Shown here: one piece after another, positions 55,600 to 63,374 of the stretch
Position numbering within the stretch: position 1 is the first letter of the stretch
Layout of the letters: every line of letters starts with the position of its first letter
Assembly: GCA_028690445.1 (NCBI GenBank)
Contig: JAQVBE010000013.1
Location: 1 to 64,000 of the forward strand
DNA from: Aliarcobacter sp.
Lineage (GTDB): Bacteria; Campylobacterota; Campylobacteria; Campylobacterales; Arcobacteraceae
Reading direction: 5' to 3'
DNA: 64,000 nt
Translations under genes and position numbers: made by a program
Notes under the pieces: generated by a model
The model's input: the letters and a program-made list of their open reading frames with translations, nothing else
The model's database searches: none
What the model was told of the DNA's origin: nothing

Positions 55600-56796
55600 T
55601 TAATTTTCTCCTTCAGATATTTCTTCTAATACAACAGTTTTATTAAACATCACATCCCCCTGTCTACCAACATTTATTTCAATTATTGAAAACATTTGAT
55701 CATTTAGTTTTAAATAATACTCACTAAGTTTTTTAGCACCTTCTCCAATGCCAGAATATATTCCAACTTGTGTTGCTTTGTTAGGATCTATAGTAGATGT
55801 AACCCCTAAACCAGATGTATTTACAGAAGATGAAGACTCTTTAAAAACTTGTCCCATTCCCTCAACAAATCCAGCAGCCATTGTTCTAGCTAGTATTGCT
55901 CCTTGTTTTGTAACTACTCTTCCACTTAATCCGATTTTTCCATCTTCACCAGTTACAAATCCTACTACTTCACCTTTACTTTCGTATGTTGTACCATCGT
56001 TTGCAATGCAAATCAAATTTTCAACTCTTATTATTGCTCTTTCACTTGATAACTCTCCATATCCACCTGCAGTTGCCCTACACTCTTTTATATCAGATTT
56101 ATATTTATTGGGAAGATTTGCATTATGTGTAATTCTTAAAATTACAGGATGTGGCTCATTTTTTGCATTTGCATTTGCAGGTGCATCAAGTCCATTGAGC
56201 AAAGTTGCTTTTACAAAACTTCCTGCAGGAATAGTAATTTTTTTCTTTTTCTTTTCTTTTTGTTGCTCTTTATTTTGTAATAAATCATTATCTTCAGAAT
56301 TTTGTATATTGTTATCAACTACTAAAAGATTATCTTCCACTTTTATTTCTATTTTTGAAGTTTCAGTTGTTTCATTTTGTTGACTATTTAAATTATTTTC
56401 AATTGTTTCTAAAGGAGGAATAGCTATGTCTAAGCTATTTAATATATTATTTGATGGATTATTATTTGTAAATTGTTCATTTTTTTTCTCAAATTCTTTT
56501 TTATTTTTTTCATCTAAAACTCGTATTAATTCTTTTAATTGCTTTTCTGTTTCTATTTGTTTTTGCTGAATAGAAGTTAATTCTTTTCCATAAGTTTCTT
56601 TAAATGAATCTTTTTCAATTTTGTCTGAATCAATATATTTAACTTTTGGCATTTCCAGTTGCTTTATTTCTTTTTGTTTTTGTGCATCACCACTTAGCAA
56701 AGAACTTCCCACAACAATAACGATAAATCCAGCAACTAATGCTGTTGCACTAATTAAGAGTTGTTTCTTTTTTGTTGGTTCAAATTTTTCTTTCAT
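55600..56796 (-). CDS. traB: TraB (VirB10-type) core complex protein
   Basis: This 398-aa protein spans from the inner to the outer membrane in the T4SS core. One N-terminal transmembrane helix (LLISATALVAGFIVIVVGSS) is followed by a coiled coil (about 45-115) and a charged, low-complexity linker. The VirB10-like beta-barrel domain follows (IPAGSFVKATLLNGLDAPAN, RAIIRVENLICI, GRVVTKQGAILARTMAAGFV). It overlaps traK by four bases. The length is below that of F TraB (475 aa), mainly in the linker. Confidence 0.92.
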   Translation of the reverse strand: MKEKFEPTKKKQLLISATALVAGFIVIVVGSSLLSGDAQKQKEIKQLEMPKVKYIDSDKIEKDSFKETYGKELTSIQQKQIETEKQLKELIRVLDEKNKKEFEKKNEQFTNNNPSNNILNSLDIAIPPLETIENNLNSQQNETTETSKIEIKVEDNLLVVDNNIQNSEDNDLLQNKEQQKEKKKKKITIPAGSFVKATLLNGLDAPANANAKNEPHPVILRITHNANLPNKYKSDIKECRATAGGYGELSSERAIIRVENLICIANDGTTYESKGEVVGFVTGEDGKIGLSGRVVTKQGAILARTMAAGFVEGMGQVFKESSSSVNTSGLGVTSTIDPNKATQVGIYSGIGEGAKKLSEYYLKLNDQMFSIIEINVGRQGDVMFNKTVVLEEISEGEN

Positions 56797-57692
56797 TTTA
56801 AAAATTCCTCACTAACAAACAATTCTTCAATCTTCGGATTATGCTTATCTTTTAATGCTTCTTTTTCATCCTTGTTATTTAAATCTTCTAATGATCTAAA
56901 AAAGTTTTGTTTTTTTTCTTCTATTGTAATTGGATCTGGAGTAGCGTTTGAAACAACAAACAATCTAGCTTCTTCATTTTTTTGAAGATTTAATTCAGTT
57001 AAAGAAATAGCAAGGGGATTATTTGCTACAAAATTTATAAACATTTTTTCATCTAATTCAATATTTTCTAATGCAGTTATTTTATATTCATAAATCATAT
57101 AATCATTACCTGTGTATGTTTTTATAGGTAAAAGCTCTAATTCATTGAATTTTATATATTTTGGAGGGAGTATTTTAGTTATGTAACCATCTGGTTCTTT
57201 TTCTTTGTAAACATCTTTTATAATATTTATTACAGTTTTTTCAAAAGGATTTGATTGTTCAAATCTTTTAGCTTTAATATTATTTTTTCTTGTACCATCA
57301 TCAAAAAGAAGGATTGTTTGTGCGGAAATATCTTTTGGTATTAAATTTAACGAGTATATTTTTTGATTACATTCTAAATACACATCTCTATTAAATTCAT
57401 TTATAACAGAATCAATAACAACATTGTTAGATCTTGTTATTACGGGTAATAATTTAATAAATGCATTTTCACCATCTTTTTGTATTGATATTTCTTTATC
57501 TTTAGAATATACAACCTTACCAAATTCGCCATTCTCACAAATTATTCTATTTACATCAGTTTTTGAAACATCTACAAATTTAAATGATAATGAATGTTCT
57601 ATCTTTTTTAAATTATTATCAATTATTGAATTTGCACTCAAACTTGACGCAACCAAAAATAAAGTACTAAGTAAAACTTTATTATAGAGCAT
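56793..57692 (-). CDS. traK: TraK (VirB9-type) secretin-like core protein
   Basis: A 299-aa exported protein (signal peptide LLSTLFLVASSLSA). The TraK signature FKFVDVSKTDVNRIICENGE is at about 37-56, then KVVYSKDKEISIQKDGENAF. It forms the periplasmic/outer-membrane ring with TraB and TraV. The last 70 residues are charged and variable. It is the first gene of the second tra operon, with the repeated regulatory sequence (57702-57792) directly upstream. Confidence 0.9.
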   Translation of the reverse strand: MLYNKVLLSTLFLVASSLSANSIIDNNLKKIEHSLSFKFVDVSKTDVNRIICENGEFGKVVYSKDKEISIQKDGENAFIKLLPVITRSNNVVIDSVINEFNRDVYLECNQKIYSLNLIPKDISAQTILLFDDGTRKNNIKAKRFEQSNPFEKTVINIIKDVYKEKEPDGYITKILPPKYIKFNELELLPIKTYTGNDYMIYEYKITALENIELDEKMFINFVANNPLAISLTELNLQKNEEARLFVVSNATPDPITIEEKKQNFFRSLEDLNNKDEKEALKDKHNPKIEELFVSEEFLK

Positions 57693-57701
57693 ATTTATAA
57701 T

Positions 57702-57792
57702 CCTTATGTTTTATTTATATATCAATTAAAACAGCAAAGAGGATTATTTTTGGAATGATTTATATTTTTTATTAAAATTAATAATATATTTT
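57702..57792 (-). promoter_or_regulatory. Repeated tra regulatory sequence upstream of traK
   Basis: Read on the minus strand, this block carries in order AAAATATA, an AATAAAAAATA stretch, ATTCCAAAAA, TAATCCTCTTTG, TGTTTTAATTGATATA, and AAACATAAGGAT leading to the traK ribosome-binding site. The same blocks in the same order and spacing occur upstream of traA (60110-60201). TTGATATA fits an extended -10 region. It is probably the operon promoter plus a binding site for a tra regulator; the regulator is not identified. Confidence 0.65.
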
Positions 57793-57838
57793 AATTTCAC
57801 TTTTGATATTATTCCGCCTCAAAAATAAAGAGGTACGA

Positions 57839-58015
57839 ATGACACAATTTGAAGAAATAAATACAAGAGCAGAATATTTTACAGAATATTTTTCTTTTGA
57901 TGATAATTTTCCATTTGCTGTGCAAATATTAGATGAAAATGAATCAGAAATAGAAATTAAAGTCTTTCCAACAAAAGAAGAAGCTTTGATTTTTGAAAAA
58001 GAATACAACATATGA
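57839..58015 (+). CDS. Small 58-aa protein on the opposite strand of the tra operons
   Basis: The 58-aa acidic protein starts at ATG 57839 behind AGAGG; an in-frame ATG at 57803 is less likely because it lacks a good site. The sequence MTQFEEINTRAEYFTEYFSF is followed by a compact beta-like stretch (IEIKVFPTKEEALIFEKEY). It is the only plus-strand gene in the T4SS region and diverges from traK, sharing its promoter region. It could be a regulator or exclusion factor, but no family is recognised. Confidence 0.6.
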   Translation: MTQFEEINTRAEYFTEYFSFDDNFPFAVQILDENESEIEIKVFPTKEEALIFEKEYNI

Positions 58016-58046
58016 TTTGAGAATTTTATATTTTTTTTCTCAATTC

Positions 58047-58130
58047 TTATGTTATAAAAAATAGGATTAAAAGTGAAACTAATAGAAAAGCAAAAAATAA
58101 CCAATCTAATTTTGTAAACTTATCTAACAT
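58047..58130 (-). CDS. 27-aa single-helix membrane peptide
   Basis: This short frame starts at ATG 58130 behind AAAAAGGG and ends at TAA 58047. It reads MLDKFTKLDW followed by a hydrophobic helix LFFAFLLVSLLILFFIT, which gives a clear membrane topology. It lies between the transglycosylase gene and traK on the same strand. Small hydrophobic genes are common in tra operons, for example entry exclusion or pilus-related. Reality rests on the start site and the composition only. Confidence 0.45.
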   Translation of the reverse strand: MLDKFTKLDWLFFAFLLVSLLILFFIT

Positions 58131-58235
58131 ATCTAAACCCTTTTTGATAAAATAATATTTTAGCAAACAAATGACTCATAAATAACTCTTTTTTGATATA
58201 AATTAATTATTTACAAGTCTTTTAAGTTATTTTTG

Positions 58236-58805
58236 CTAATTTGAAATCAAAAACTCTGATTTAATAAAATTATTTGAATTTTCTTTCTTTGATAATTTAA
58301 TATAATTCTTAATCAATTTTTTTTTGTAAATTTTATTGTATTCAGGTGTCATAGAATGATAAGAAGCTAAAACTTCCCAACTCCATTTGTCTTTATTTAT
58401 TTTTATTTTTTCTTGAATTACTTTACATGCATTTTTGTATGAAGCATTTTTATCAAAATATGAAAACAATGGATATTTAAAACTATCATAATTAATCTGA
58501 AATAGACCAAGATCTAAATTTGTTATATTATTTCTAATTAAATCGGTTGAAATGTTTACACAATTTTGCAGATTTATACAATCTATTACCATTGTATCTT
58601 TTGTATTTCTTCCTCCAAGTGTTTTAGAAATCTTTTTAAATTTCTCTAAAGTAGAAGATTGATTTGTTCTTATTAAAAAAGGATAAGAGGCTTCATTTTC
58701 AGTAATTTTTACAGTTTTTAATAAAATATCAGGAACAATACATCTCTCATTTGCATTAATTAACTGAACTAAAACAAAAAGAAATGATATTGTTCTGAAC
58801 AACAT
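58236..58805 (-). CDS. VirB1-like lytic transglycosylase of the conjugation system
   Basis: A 189-aa exported protein (signal peptide FRTISFLFVLVQLINA). It has the SLT fold outline: the catalytic Glu probably in KITENEASYPF (about 36), then ITNLDLGLFQINYDSF and WEVLASYHSMTPEYNKIYKKK, as in TrbN/VirB1-type enzymes that locally open peptidoglycan for the T4SS. The Glu environment is less conserved than in housekeeping Slt. It overlaps traE by one base. Confidence 0.8.
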   Translation of the reverse strand: MLFRTISFLFVLVQLINANERCIVPDILLKTVKITENEASYPFLIRTNQSSTLEKFKKISKTLGGRNTKDTMVIDCINLQNCVNISTDLIRNNITNLDLGLFQINYDSFKYPLFSYFDKNASYKNACKVIQEKIKINKDKWSWEVLASYHSMTPEYNKIYKKKLIKNYIKLSKKENSNNFIKSEFLISN

Positions 58806-59356
58806 TATTTACTTACCTCAAAACCTTTAATAACTAATTTTTTGTTATTAACTTTATAATTGAATATTATTTGTACCTTTTTTTCTTCAATCATAATATT
58901 TCCAGTCATTGTTTTTAAAAGTCCTTCAACAGTAAAACTATTATTTTTGTGATTCGGTAATGTTTTTGAATAATAAAAAGCTTGATATATATTATCTTTT
59001 TTTATTCTGTCTGTTTCTTTAATCAAAAAATCTTTAACTGCTTTTATTTCATCAGGTTCACTACTAAAATAACCTTGTATTGAATCAAATGATTTGTTTA
59101 CACTTGACGGACTTATTGTTAATAATGCATTGCTCAAATGTGCACCAATTTGTTCATAATAGCTAAAACTAAAAGTATCACCAACATTTTCAAACTCACT
59201 CGTTATATATGGAGGAGTAATAATAATTTTTGTATTTTTATTAGCAGTAACTAAATTTTCTATTAAATATAAATTTACAAGCACAAGAAGAAATGAAAAA
59301 ATTTTAAATAAGTCTAGTTGTCTTAGATTTCTGTTGTATTCACCGAAAAATTTCAT
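58805..59356 (-). CDS. traE: TraE (VirB5/8-like) inner-membrane protein
   Basis: The 183-aa protein has one N-terminal transmembrane helix (LFKIFSFLLVLVNLYLIENL) preceded by the basic NRNLRQLD and followed by a periplasmic domain, as in F TraE (188 aa). Features are IITPPYITSEFENVGDTFS, a region SPSSVNKSFDSIQGYFSSEP and a C-terminal beta region (VQIIFNYKVNNKKLVIKGF). It follows traL by 12 bases in the order A-L-E, as in F. Confidence 0.85.
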   Translation of the reverse strand: MKFFGEYNRNLRQLDLFKIFSFLLVLVNLYLIENLVTANKNTKIIITPPYITSEFENVGDTFSFSYYEQIGAHLSNALLTISPSSVNKSFDSIQGYFSSEPDEIKAVKDFLIKETDRIKKDNIYQAFYYSKTLPNHKNNSFTVEGLLKTMTGNIMIEEKKVQIIFNYKVNNKKLVIKGFEVSK

Positions 59357-59368
59357 ATATCCTCTTTT

Positions 59369-59647
59369 TCATCTTGTAAGTTCTCTACACCAACTCTCAG
59401 GAACTCTATTTTTTAATCCATAAAGTCCCAAATGGTATGCTAAATGTTTTTGATAACCAGCTTCCTTTTCTGAAGTAAGTTTAGTGCTTACTTTTAAAAA
59501 GATAATTCCTAAAATTAAAAACAAAAATGGATGGTCAGCTAAAACACCAAAAAAAACAAAAAATAAAACTTTCATAAAATCAGATAAATCCCACCACAAT
59601 ATTTGTGGTTCAGCATTTAAATATTTAGGTATATATCTTCCCTCCAT
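59369..59647 (-). CDS. traL: TraL pilus assembly protein
   Basis: A 92-aa membrane protein with the TraL pattern: N-terminal IPKYLNAEPQILWWDLSDF, two hydrophobic segments (MKVLFFVFFGVLADHPFLFLIL region), then KHLAYHLGLYGLKNRVPESW near the end, where F TraL has a similar YW/GL..R.P motif. Its length equals that of F TraL (91 aa). It lies 8 bases after traA, in the order expected for F-type loci. Confidence 0.88.
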   Translation of the reverse strand: MEGRYIPKYLNAEPQILWWDLSDFMKVLFFVFFGVLADHPFLFLILGIIFLKVSTKLTSEKEAGYQKHLAYHLGLYGLKNRVPESWCRELTR

Positions 59648-59655
59648 AATTATCC

Positions 59656-60015
59656 TTAAATAGAAGAAAATTTATCTACTAAGTTATTAAAAGAACATTG
59701 CATACTAAAATAAGATTCAATAGAAAATGACTCAACCATTAATGCAGTGTATTTTGCATCAACTATGTCAGGTATTGTTCCCACACCCAAACCTACTAGC
59801 ATCATAAATATTCCACCCAGAATAGAACCACCTTTAAATAGTATAATTGTAAGTCCCAAAAAAGCTACAGCAATTATTTTACCCCATGTTCCTTTCAGAG
59901 CGTTAGAAATATCTAAATACCATGCATTAACTTCACTTCCACCAGTTCCTGCAAAAGCTGAAACACCTAAAATACTAAATAAAATAACTAGTTTTAAAAA
60001 TATTTTTTTATCCAT
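59656..60015 (-). CDS. traA: TraA-like F-type pilin precursor
   Basis: This 119-aa protein has an N-terminal signal region (IFLKLVILFSILGVSAFA). Then GGSEVNAWYLDISNALKGTW is followed by two hydrophobic helices (KIIAVAFLGLTIILFKGG and IFMMLVGLGVGTIPDIV) separated by a short Gly-rich loop. This is the topology of conjugative pilins (VirB2/TraA), and the gene precedes traL and traE. It has a C-terminal extension of about 30 residues (after IVDAKYTALM) containing one Cys that may be processed. The upstream regulatory sequence is shared with traK. Confidence 0.82.
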   Translation of the reverse strand: MDKKIFLKLVILFSILGVSAFAGTGGSEVNAWYLDISNALKGTWGKIIAVAFLGLTIILFKGGSILGGIFMMLVGLGVGTIPDIVDAKYTALMVESFSIESYFSMQCSFNNLVDKFSSI

Positions 60016-60109
60016 TAATTACCTTTTTAATTGAATTTGATTGTTAATCTTAAAAAAGACACCTATATTTAAAGTAAACTCTAATGAGGTTAGTTAACTA
60101 ATAATCTCT

Positions 60110-60201
60110 CCTTTTATGTTTAAATTTCTTATAACAATTAAAACAAGAGAAGATTAATTTTTTGGAATTTTTTTATTTTTTATCAAAATTTAGTATATTT
60201 T
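60110..60201 (-). promoter_or_regulatory. Repeated tra regulatory sequence upstream of traA
   Basis: Minus-strand blocks match those before traK: AAAATATA, TTTTGATAAAAAATA, ATTCCAAAAAA, TTAATCTTCTCTTG, TGTTTTAATTGTTATAAG, AAACATAAAAGGAG. TTATAAG fits a -10 element. A 12-bp perfect palindrome TTAGTTAACTAA follows at about 60090-60101, and about 95 bases of leader separate the block from the traA start. Probably the promoter and regulator site of the traALE operon. Confidence 0.65.
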
Positions 60202-60214
60202 TTATGTTGAGCTA

Positions 60215-61825
60215 TTAGTTTGAAGAGCAAGTAAAATCTTTTACAGCATCTTCAACTGCACTTGCAAAACCTATTGCCATTCCAGCTGCATTCATATTTA
60301 AATTACAACTGCATACATCAAGAACTGTTTCATTGCTTTCGGTTTGGCAAAAATAATTACTATTAGCTAACTGATTACATTTTTTAAATTCATATTCAAT
60401 AGTACTAACTCCATCTTTCGTTGATGAATTTGAAGTACTATCTGTATATACTTGTGTATGAATAGTTTCTTTTTTAACCCTACAATACCTAATTTGACAA
60501 TTTTCAAACTCTCCCAAATTAATATTTTGTGAAGTCCCATTAAAATCAGTATAATTTACTGTTGAACCAGTTTTATTAACTGAATCAAATGTTCTATTAC
60601 TTTTACTAGCATCATATTGTAATGTTTGACTTCCGCAATCATAATGTCTTTTAATATAAAAATAACTATCATTTGAAGAAGAGTATATATTAGAAGAAAT
60701 TCCAGTAATGTTTGAAACTTTTGATATATTATTGCCATTTGCACAAATTTGATACTCACTATTGAATATATTACATTGAATAGGTATTGAAAGCGATGTT
60801 AATGTATTGTTTAATATCCTATCAATACAATTTCTTCCAGAACTATCACAAATTTCTTCTCTGTTTATAGAACAGCTATAATTAGCTATACAATTATCTT
60901 TCATTTCTATTTTTATATTTCCATTATCATCTAAGTAAGGTTTTTTAATTACTGTACAAACTTGAGTATTTTTTATTGAAATATTATGATTTGCACCACC
61001 ATTAATTGAATTAATAAGAGTATTATTTTGATTGCTTGTGACATAGTATAAACTATCATTCTTCTTGCCATCTTTCATTGCAACATCAGCAAGGTCTAAA
61101 GGTGGTATTGATTGAGAAGAATAATAGCTTGTTGGGTTAGTGTTCGTATAGTTATTTCCTAGATTTAAATCTTTACAACTAGTATTATTTTTAATATAAA
61201 GATAATAAGTTTTGTTGGATGAATCATAACGATTAATCCCTACTTGATAATTTGAAATTCCTGATGAACCTATTATTCCAATTATATCACCTGTTATCTT
61301 ATCAGCTATGCTTTGACTATAACCACCAAATTGACATGCATTTGTAATACAATAACATCCTCCTAATTCACTCCTTGCAACTTCAATTAATGATATTTTT
61401 TTATTTGTAGTATTGAAATTATATTTGTAATGCTTTGAGTTATTAGACTTAAATCCTCCACTGCATATATTTTCTATTCCTGAAAATATAGTTGAATAGT
61501 CATAAGAACTTGTTGCATTTAAATCTTGATTAACTTGCACATTCAATACTCCATTTGATTGTGGTTGAAAGGTTAATTTTATACCCTCATTATTTTCAGC
61601 ACAACTCTCTAATTTTGACGAAAATAATTTACTTCCATCAATAGTACTCAACTGACCACTTCCTTGCAATGGAGCAGATATATTAGAATTAATTTTACTT
61701 TTCGAGCCATATTTTGTAATAGCACTTTGTCCTGCAGAAGAACCACTATTCTTAGCATCAATTTTATCATTTGAAAAAGAAACAATTGAAAACAATATAA
61801 ACACAAATCCAATAATTTTTTTCAC
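60215..61825 (-). CDS. TraN-like cysteine-rich mating-pair protein
   Basis: A 536-aa exported protein (signal peptide GFVFILFSIVSFSN), rich in Cys, Asn and Ser. Cysteines cluster in RSELGGCYCITNACQFGG and in the C-terminal third (FCQTESNETVLDVCSCNLN). Pairing and position fit TraN, the outer-membrane adhesin that stabilises donor-recipient contacts, but the sequence is divergent from F TraN, so the name is tentative. It lies between traH and the traA operon and its stop is followed by the repeated regulatory sequence. Confidence 0.6.
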   Translation of the reverse strand: MKKIIGFVFILFSIVSFSNDKIDAKNSGSSAGQSAITKYGSKSKINSNISAPLQGSGQLSTIDGSKLFSSKLESCAENNEGIKLTFQPQSNGVLNVQVNQDLNATSSYDYSTIFSGIENICSGGFKSNNSKHYKYNFNTTNKKISLIEVARSELGGCYCITNACQFGGYSQSIADKITGDIIGIIGSSGISNYQVGINRYDSSNKTYYLYIKNNTSCKDLNLGNNYTNTNPTSYYSSQSIPPLDLADVAMKDGKKNDSLYYVTSNQNNTLINSINGGANHNISIKNTQVCTVIKKPYLDDNGNIKIEMKDNCIANYSCSINREEICDSSGRNCIDRILNNTLTSLSIPIQCNIFNSEYQICANGNNISKVSNITGISSNIYSSSNDSYFYIKRHYDCGSQTLQYDASKSNRTFDSVNKTGSTVNYTDFNGTSQNINLGEFENCQIRYCRVKKETIHTQVYTDSTSNSSTKDGVSTIEYEFKKCNQLANSNYFCQTESNETVLDVCSCNLNMNAAGMAIGFASAVEDAVKDFTCSSN

Positions 61826-61834
61826 AAAAAATCC

Positions 61835-63355
61835 TTATTTATTTATTGTTTCTAAAAACATTAAATTGTTAAGTAAATCTGGTTGAGTTCTCACCATTAC
61901 AAGTTGTTTTAATTCTTTTGCTTTTTTTATAGACTCATTTCTATTCAACTTTGATAAAAAAGTTCTATATGAATCATTGTAAATCTTGAAACATACTCCT
62001 GCTGATTGTCTTGTAGCTTCTGACATTTCTTTTAAATATTCTCTAAGATCACCTTTATTTGTAATTGGAAGTTTTGTTGTTTGAGATGCATATGTATCAA
62101 GTTCTGAAACTCTTTTTTGTATTTCAAAAGATGCTTTAATTAGTAGTTCATATAATATTTGAGCAGATAACATGGTTGATAGTTCTTTACTACTATCATC
62201 AAGAACACTGAGTGTAAAATCATTATTTCCTAAAGTATTAAAAATTTTATAAACTGGAAAATCAAATCTACCCAAGAATTCTAATTCTTGAGTTGTAAGT
62301 GATGTTCTATTAATAATTTTACTTACTATAGATTTAACTTTATTAAAATATTCATTATGCAAAGTTCCTTTTGGAAATGTACTATTTGTAGATGATTCAA
62401 TCTCATCTGAATCATTATAAATCGTAGGGAAATTATCAGTTTCTCCAATGAGTCGTTTTAAAATATTTTCAACATTTGTATTAAATGTTCTTATGTCATT
62501 TTTATCTCTCATTGCAGTTGTAAAATATGCCCTACTTCCTGTTTCAAGAGGAGGAAGAAAATTAATTACAGTTGGATTATCACTATTTGCTATTGAAATA
62601 ATCTTTATGTCACCCGTTAGTGCTCTCAAAATGTTGTAATCTAACCCATTAATATATGAGATGTTGTTAAACATATACTTCAATAAATAATTATTTCCAG
62701 AGCTAACATTTGTTTGAGACAAAAACATTATTAATTTAGGTCTTCTTAAAGGGTCATTATTTCCTACACCAGCCAACCAATTATTTGATTTTTGTAGAAA
62801 GTCCGTTCCTGATTTCAAATAGTTTTCATTCATTCCTTTAAAAAAATTATTCGCACTATTGTTGGATAAATCATCTTTAGTATTATTTCCTACTATTGCT
62901 TCGAGAGCACTACTTCCTAATGCTGTTGCAGCCTGACAACTATCTAAACTCATATTATTAATTTGATTAGCCATCGATTGCAAAGCTTTTAAAGTTTCTG
63001 AACAAGATGGGCAAAGTGTTTTCAATGCTAAATCAAAAGCAACACCTGGAGCTGCTGCCATAATTCCTTCAGCAAACTTAACAAATTGCTCTTTGTCTAA
63101 AAAGCCTAGAGAACCAAAAACCATATCAATCCCACCACAACCAGCTTTTATTGATGGAGCTTTCACAGCAAAAGGAGTTAATTTTATATTTGGAACTTTC
63201 ATTGTATATCCACCACCGAATAAAACAGTTCTATCATTTGTATTTAGAGTCCCTCCACTTTCTTTGACACTAACAACACCATCTGCGAAATTTTTCAAAC
63301 TTGCATTTGAAAAACTAATTGTTAAGCAGATTATTAAAAAAATCTTTTTCATCAT
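61835..63355 (-). CDS. traH: Conjugal transfer pilus assembly protein TraH
   Basis: A 506-aa exported protein (signal peptide IFLIICLTISFSNA). The TraH family pattern is clear: TVLFGGGYTMKVPNIKL, APSIKAGCGGIDMVFGSLGF, then KTLCPSCSETLKALQSMANQ. The C-terminal half is helical. TraH is a periplasmic protein with outer-membrane association needed for F pilus assembly. It follows traF by 19 bases and is followed by the traN-like gene after 9 bases. Confidence 0.93.
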   Translation of the reverse strand: MMKKIFLIICLTISFSNASLKNFADGVVSVKESGGTLNTNDRTVLFGGGYTMKVPNIKLTPFAVKAPSIKAGCGGIDMVFGSLGFLDKEQFVKFAEGIMAAAPGVAFDLALKTLCPSCSETLKALQSMANQINNMSLDSCQAATALGSSALEAIVGNNTKDDLSNNSANNFFKGMNENYLKSGTDFLQKSNNWLAGVGNNDPLRRPKLIMFLSQTNVSSGNNYLLKYMFNNISYINGLDYNILRALTGDIKIISIANSDNPTVINFLPPLETGSRAYFTTAMRDKNDIRTFNTNVENILKRLIGETDNFPTIYNDSDEIESSTNSTFPKGTLHNEYFNKVKSIVSKIINRTSLTTQELEFLGRFDFPVYKIFNTLGNNDFTLSVLDDSSKELSTMLSAQILYELLIKASFEIQKRVSELDTYASQTTKLPITNKGDLREYLKEMSEATRQSAGVCFKIYNDSYRTFLSKLNRNESIKKAKELKQLVMVRTQPDLLNNLMFLETINK

Positions 63356-63374
63356 TTGAACAGCCCCTTTTATT

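Noticed and set aside
55738-56383. Long plus-strand open frame opposite traB
   Set aside because: It is antisense to a clear VirB10 family gene, is composed of shadow-like Ser/Phe-rich sequence, and has no ribosome-binding site.
57803-57838. Earlier in-frame ATG for the plus-strand 58-aa gene
   Set aside because: No ribosome-binding site precedes it, while AGAGG stands before the ATG at 57839.
58017-58043. TTGAGAA/TTCTCAA hairpin as terminator of the 58-aa gene
   Set aside because: The stem is only 7 bp with a 13-base AT loop and no clear T-run after it, so it is too weak to list as a feature.
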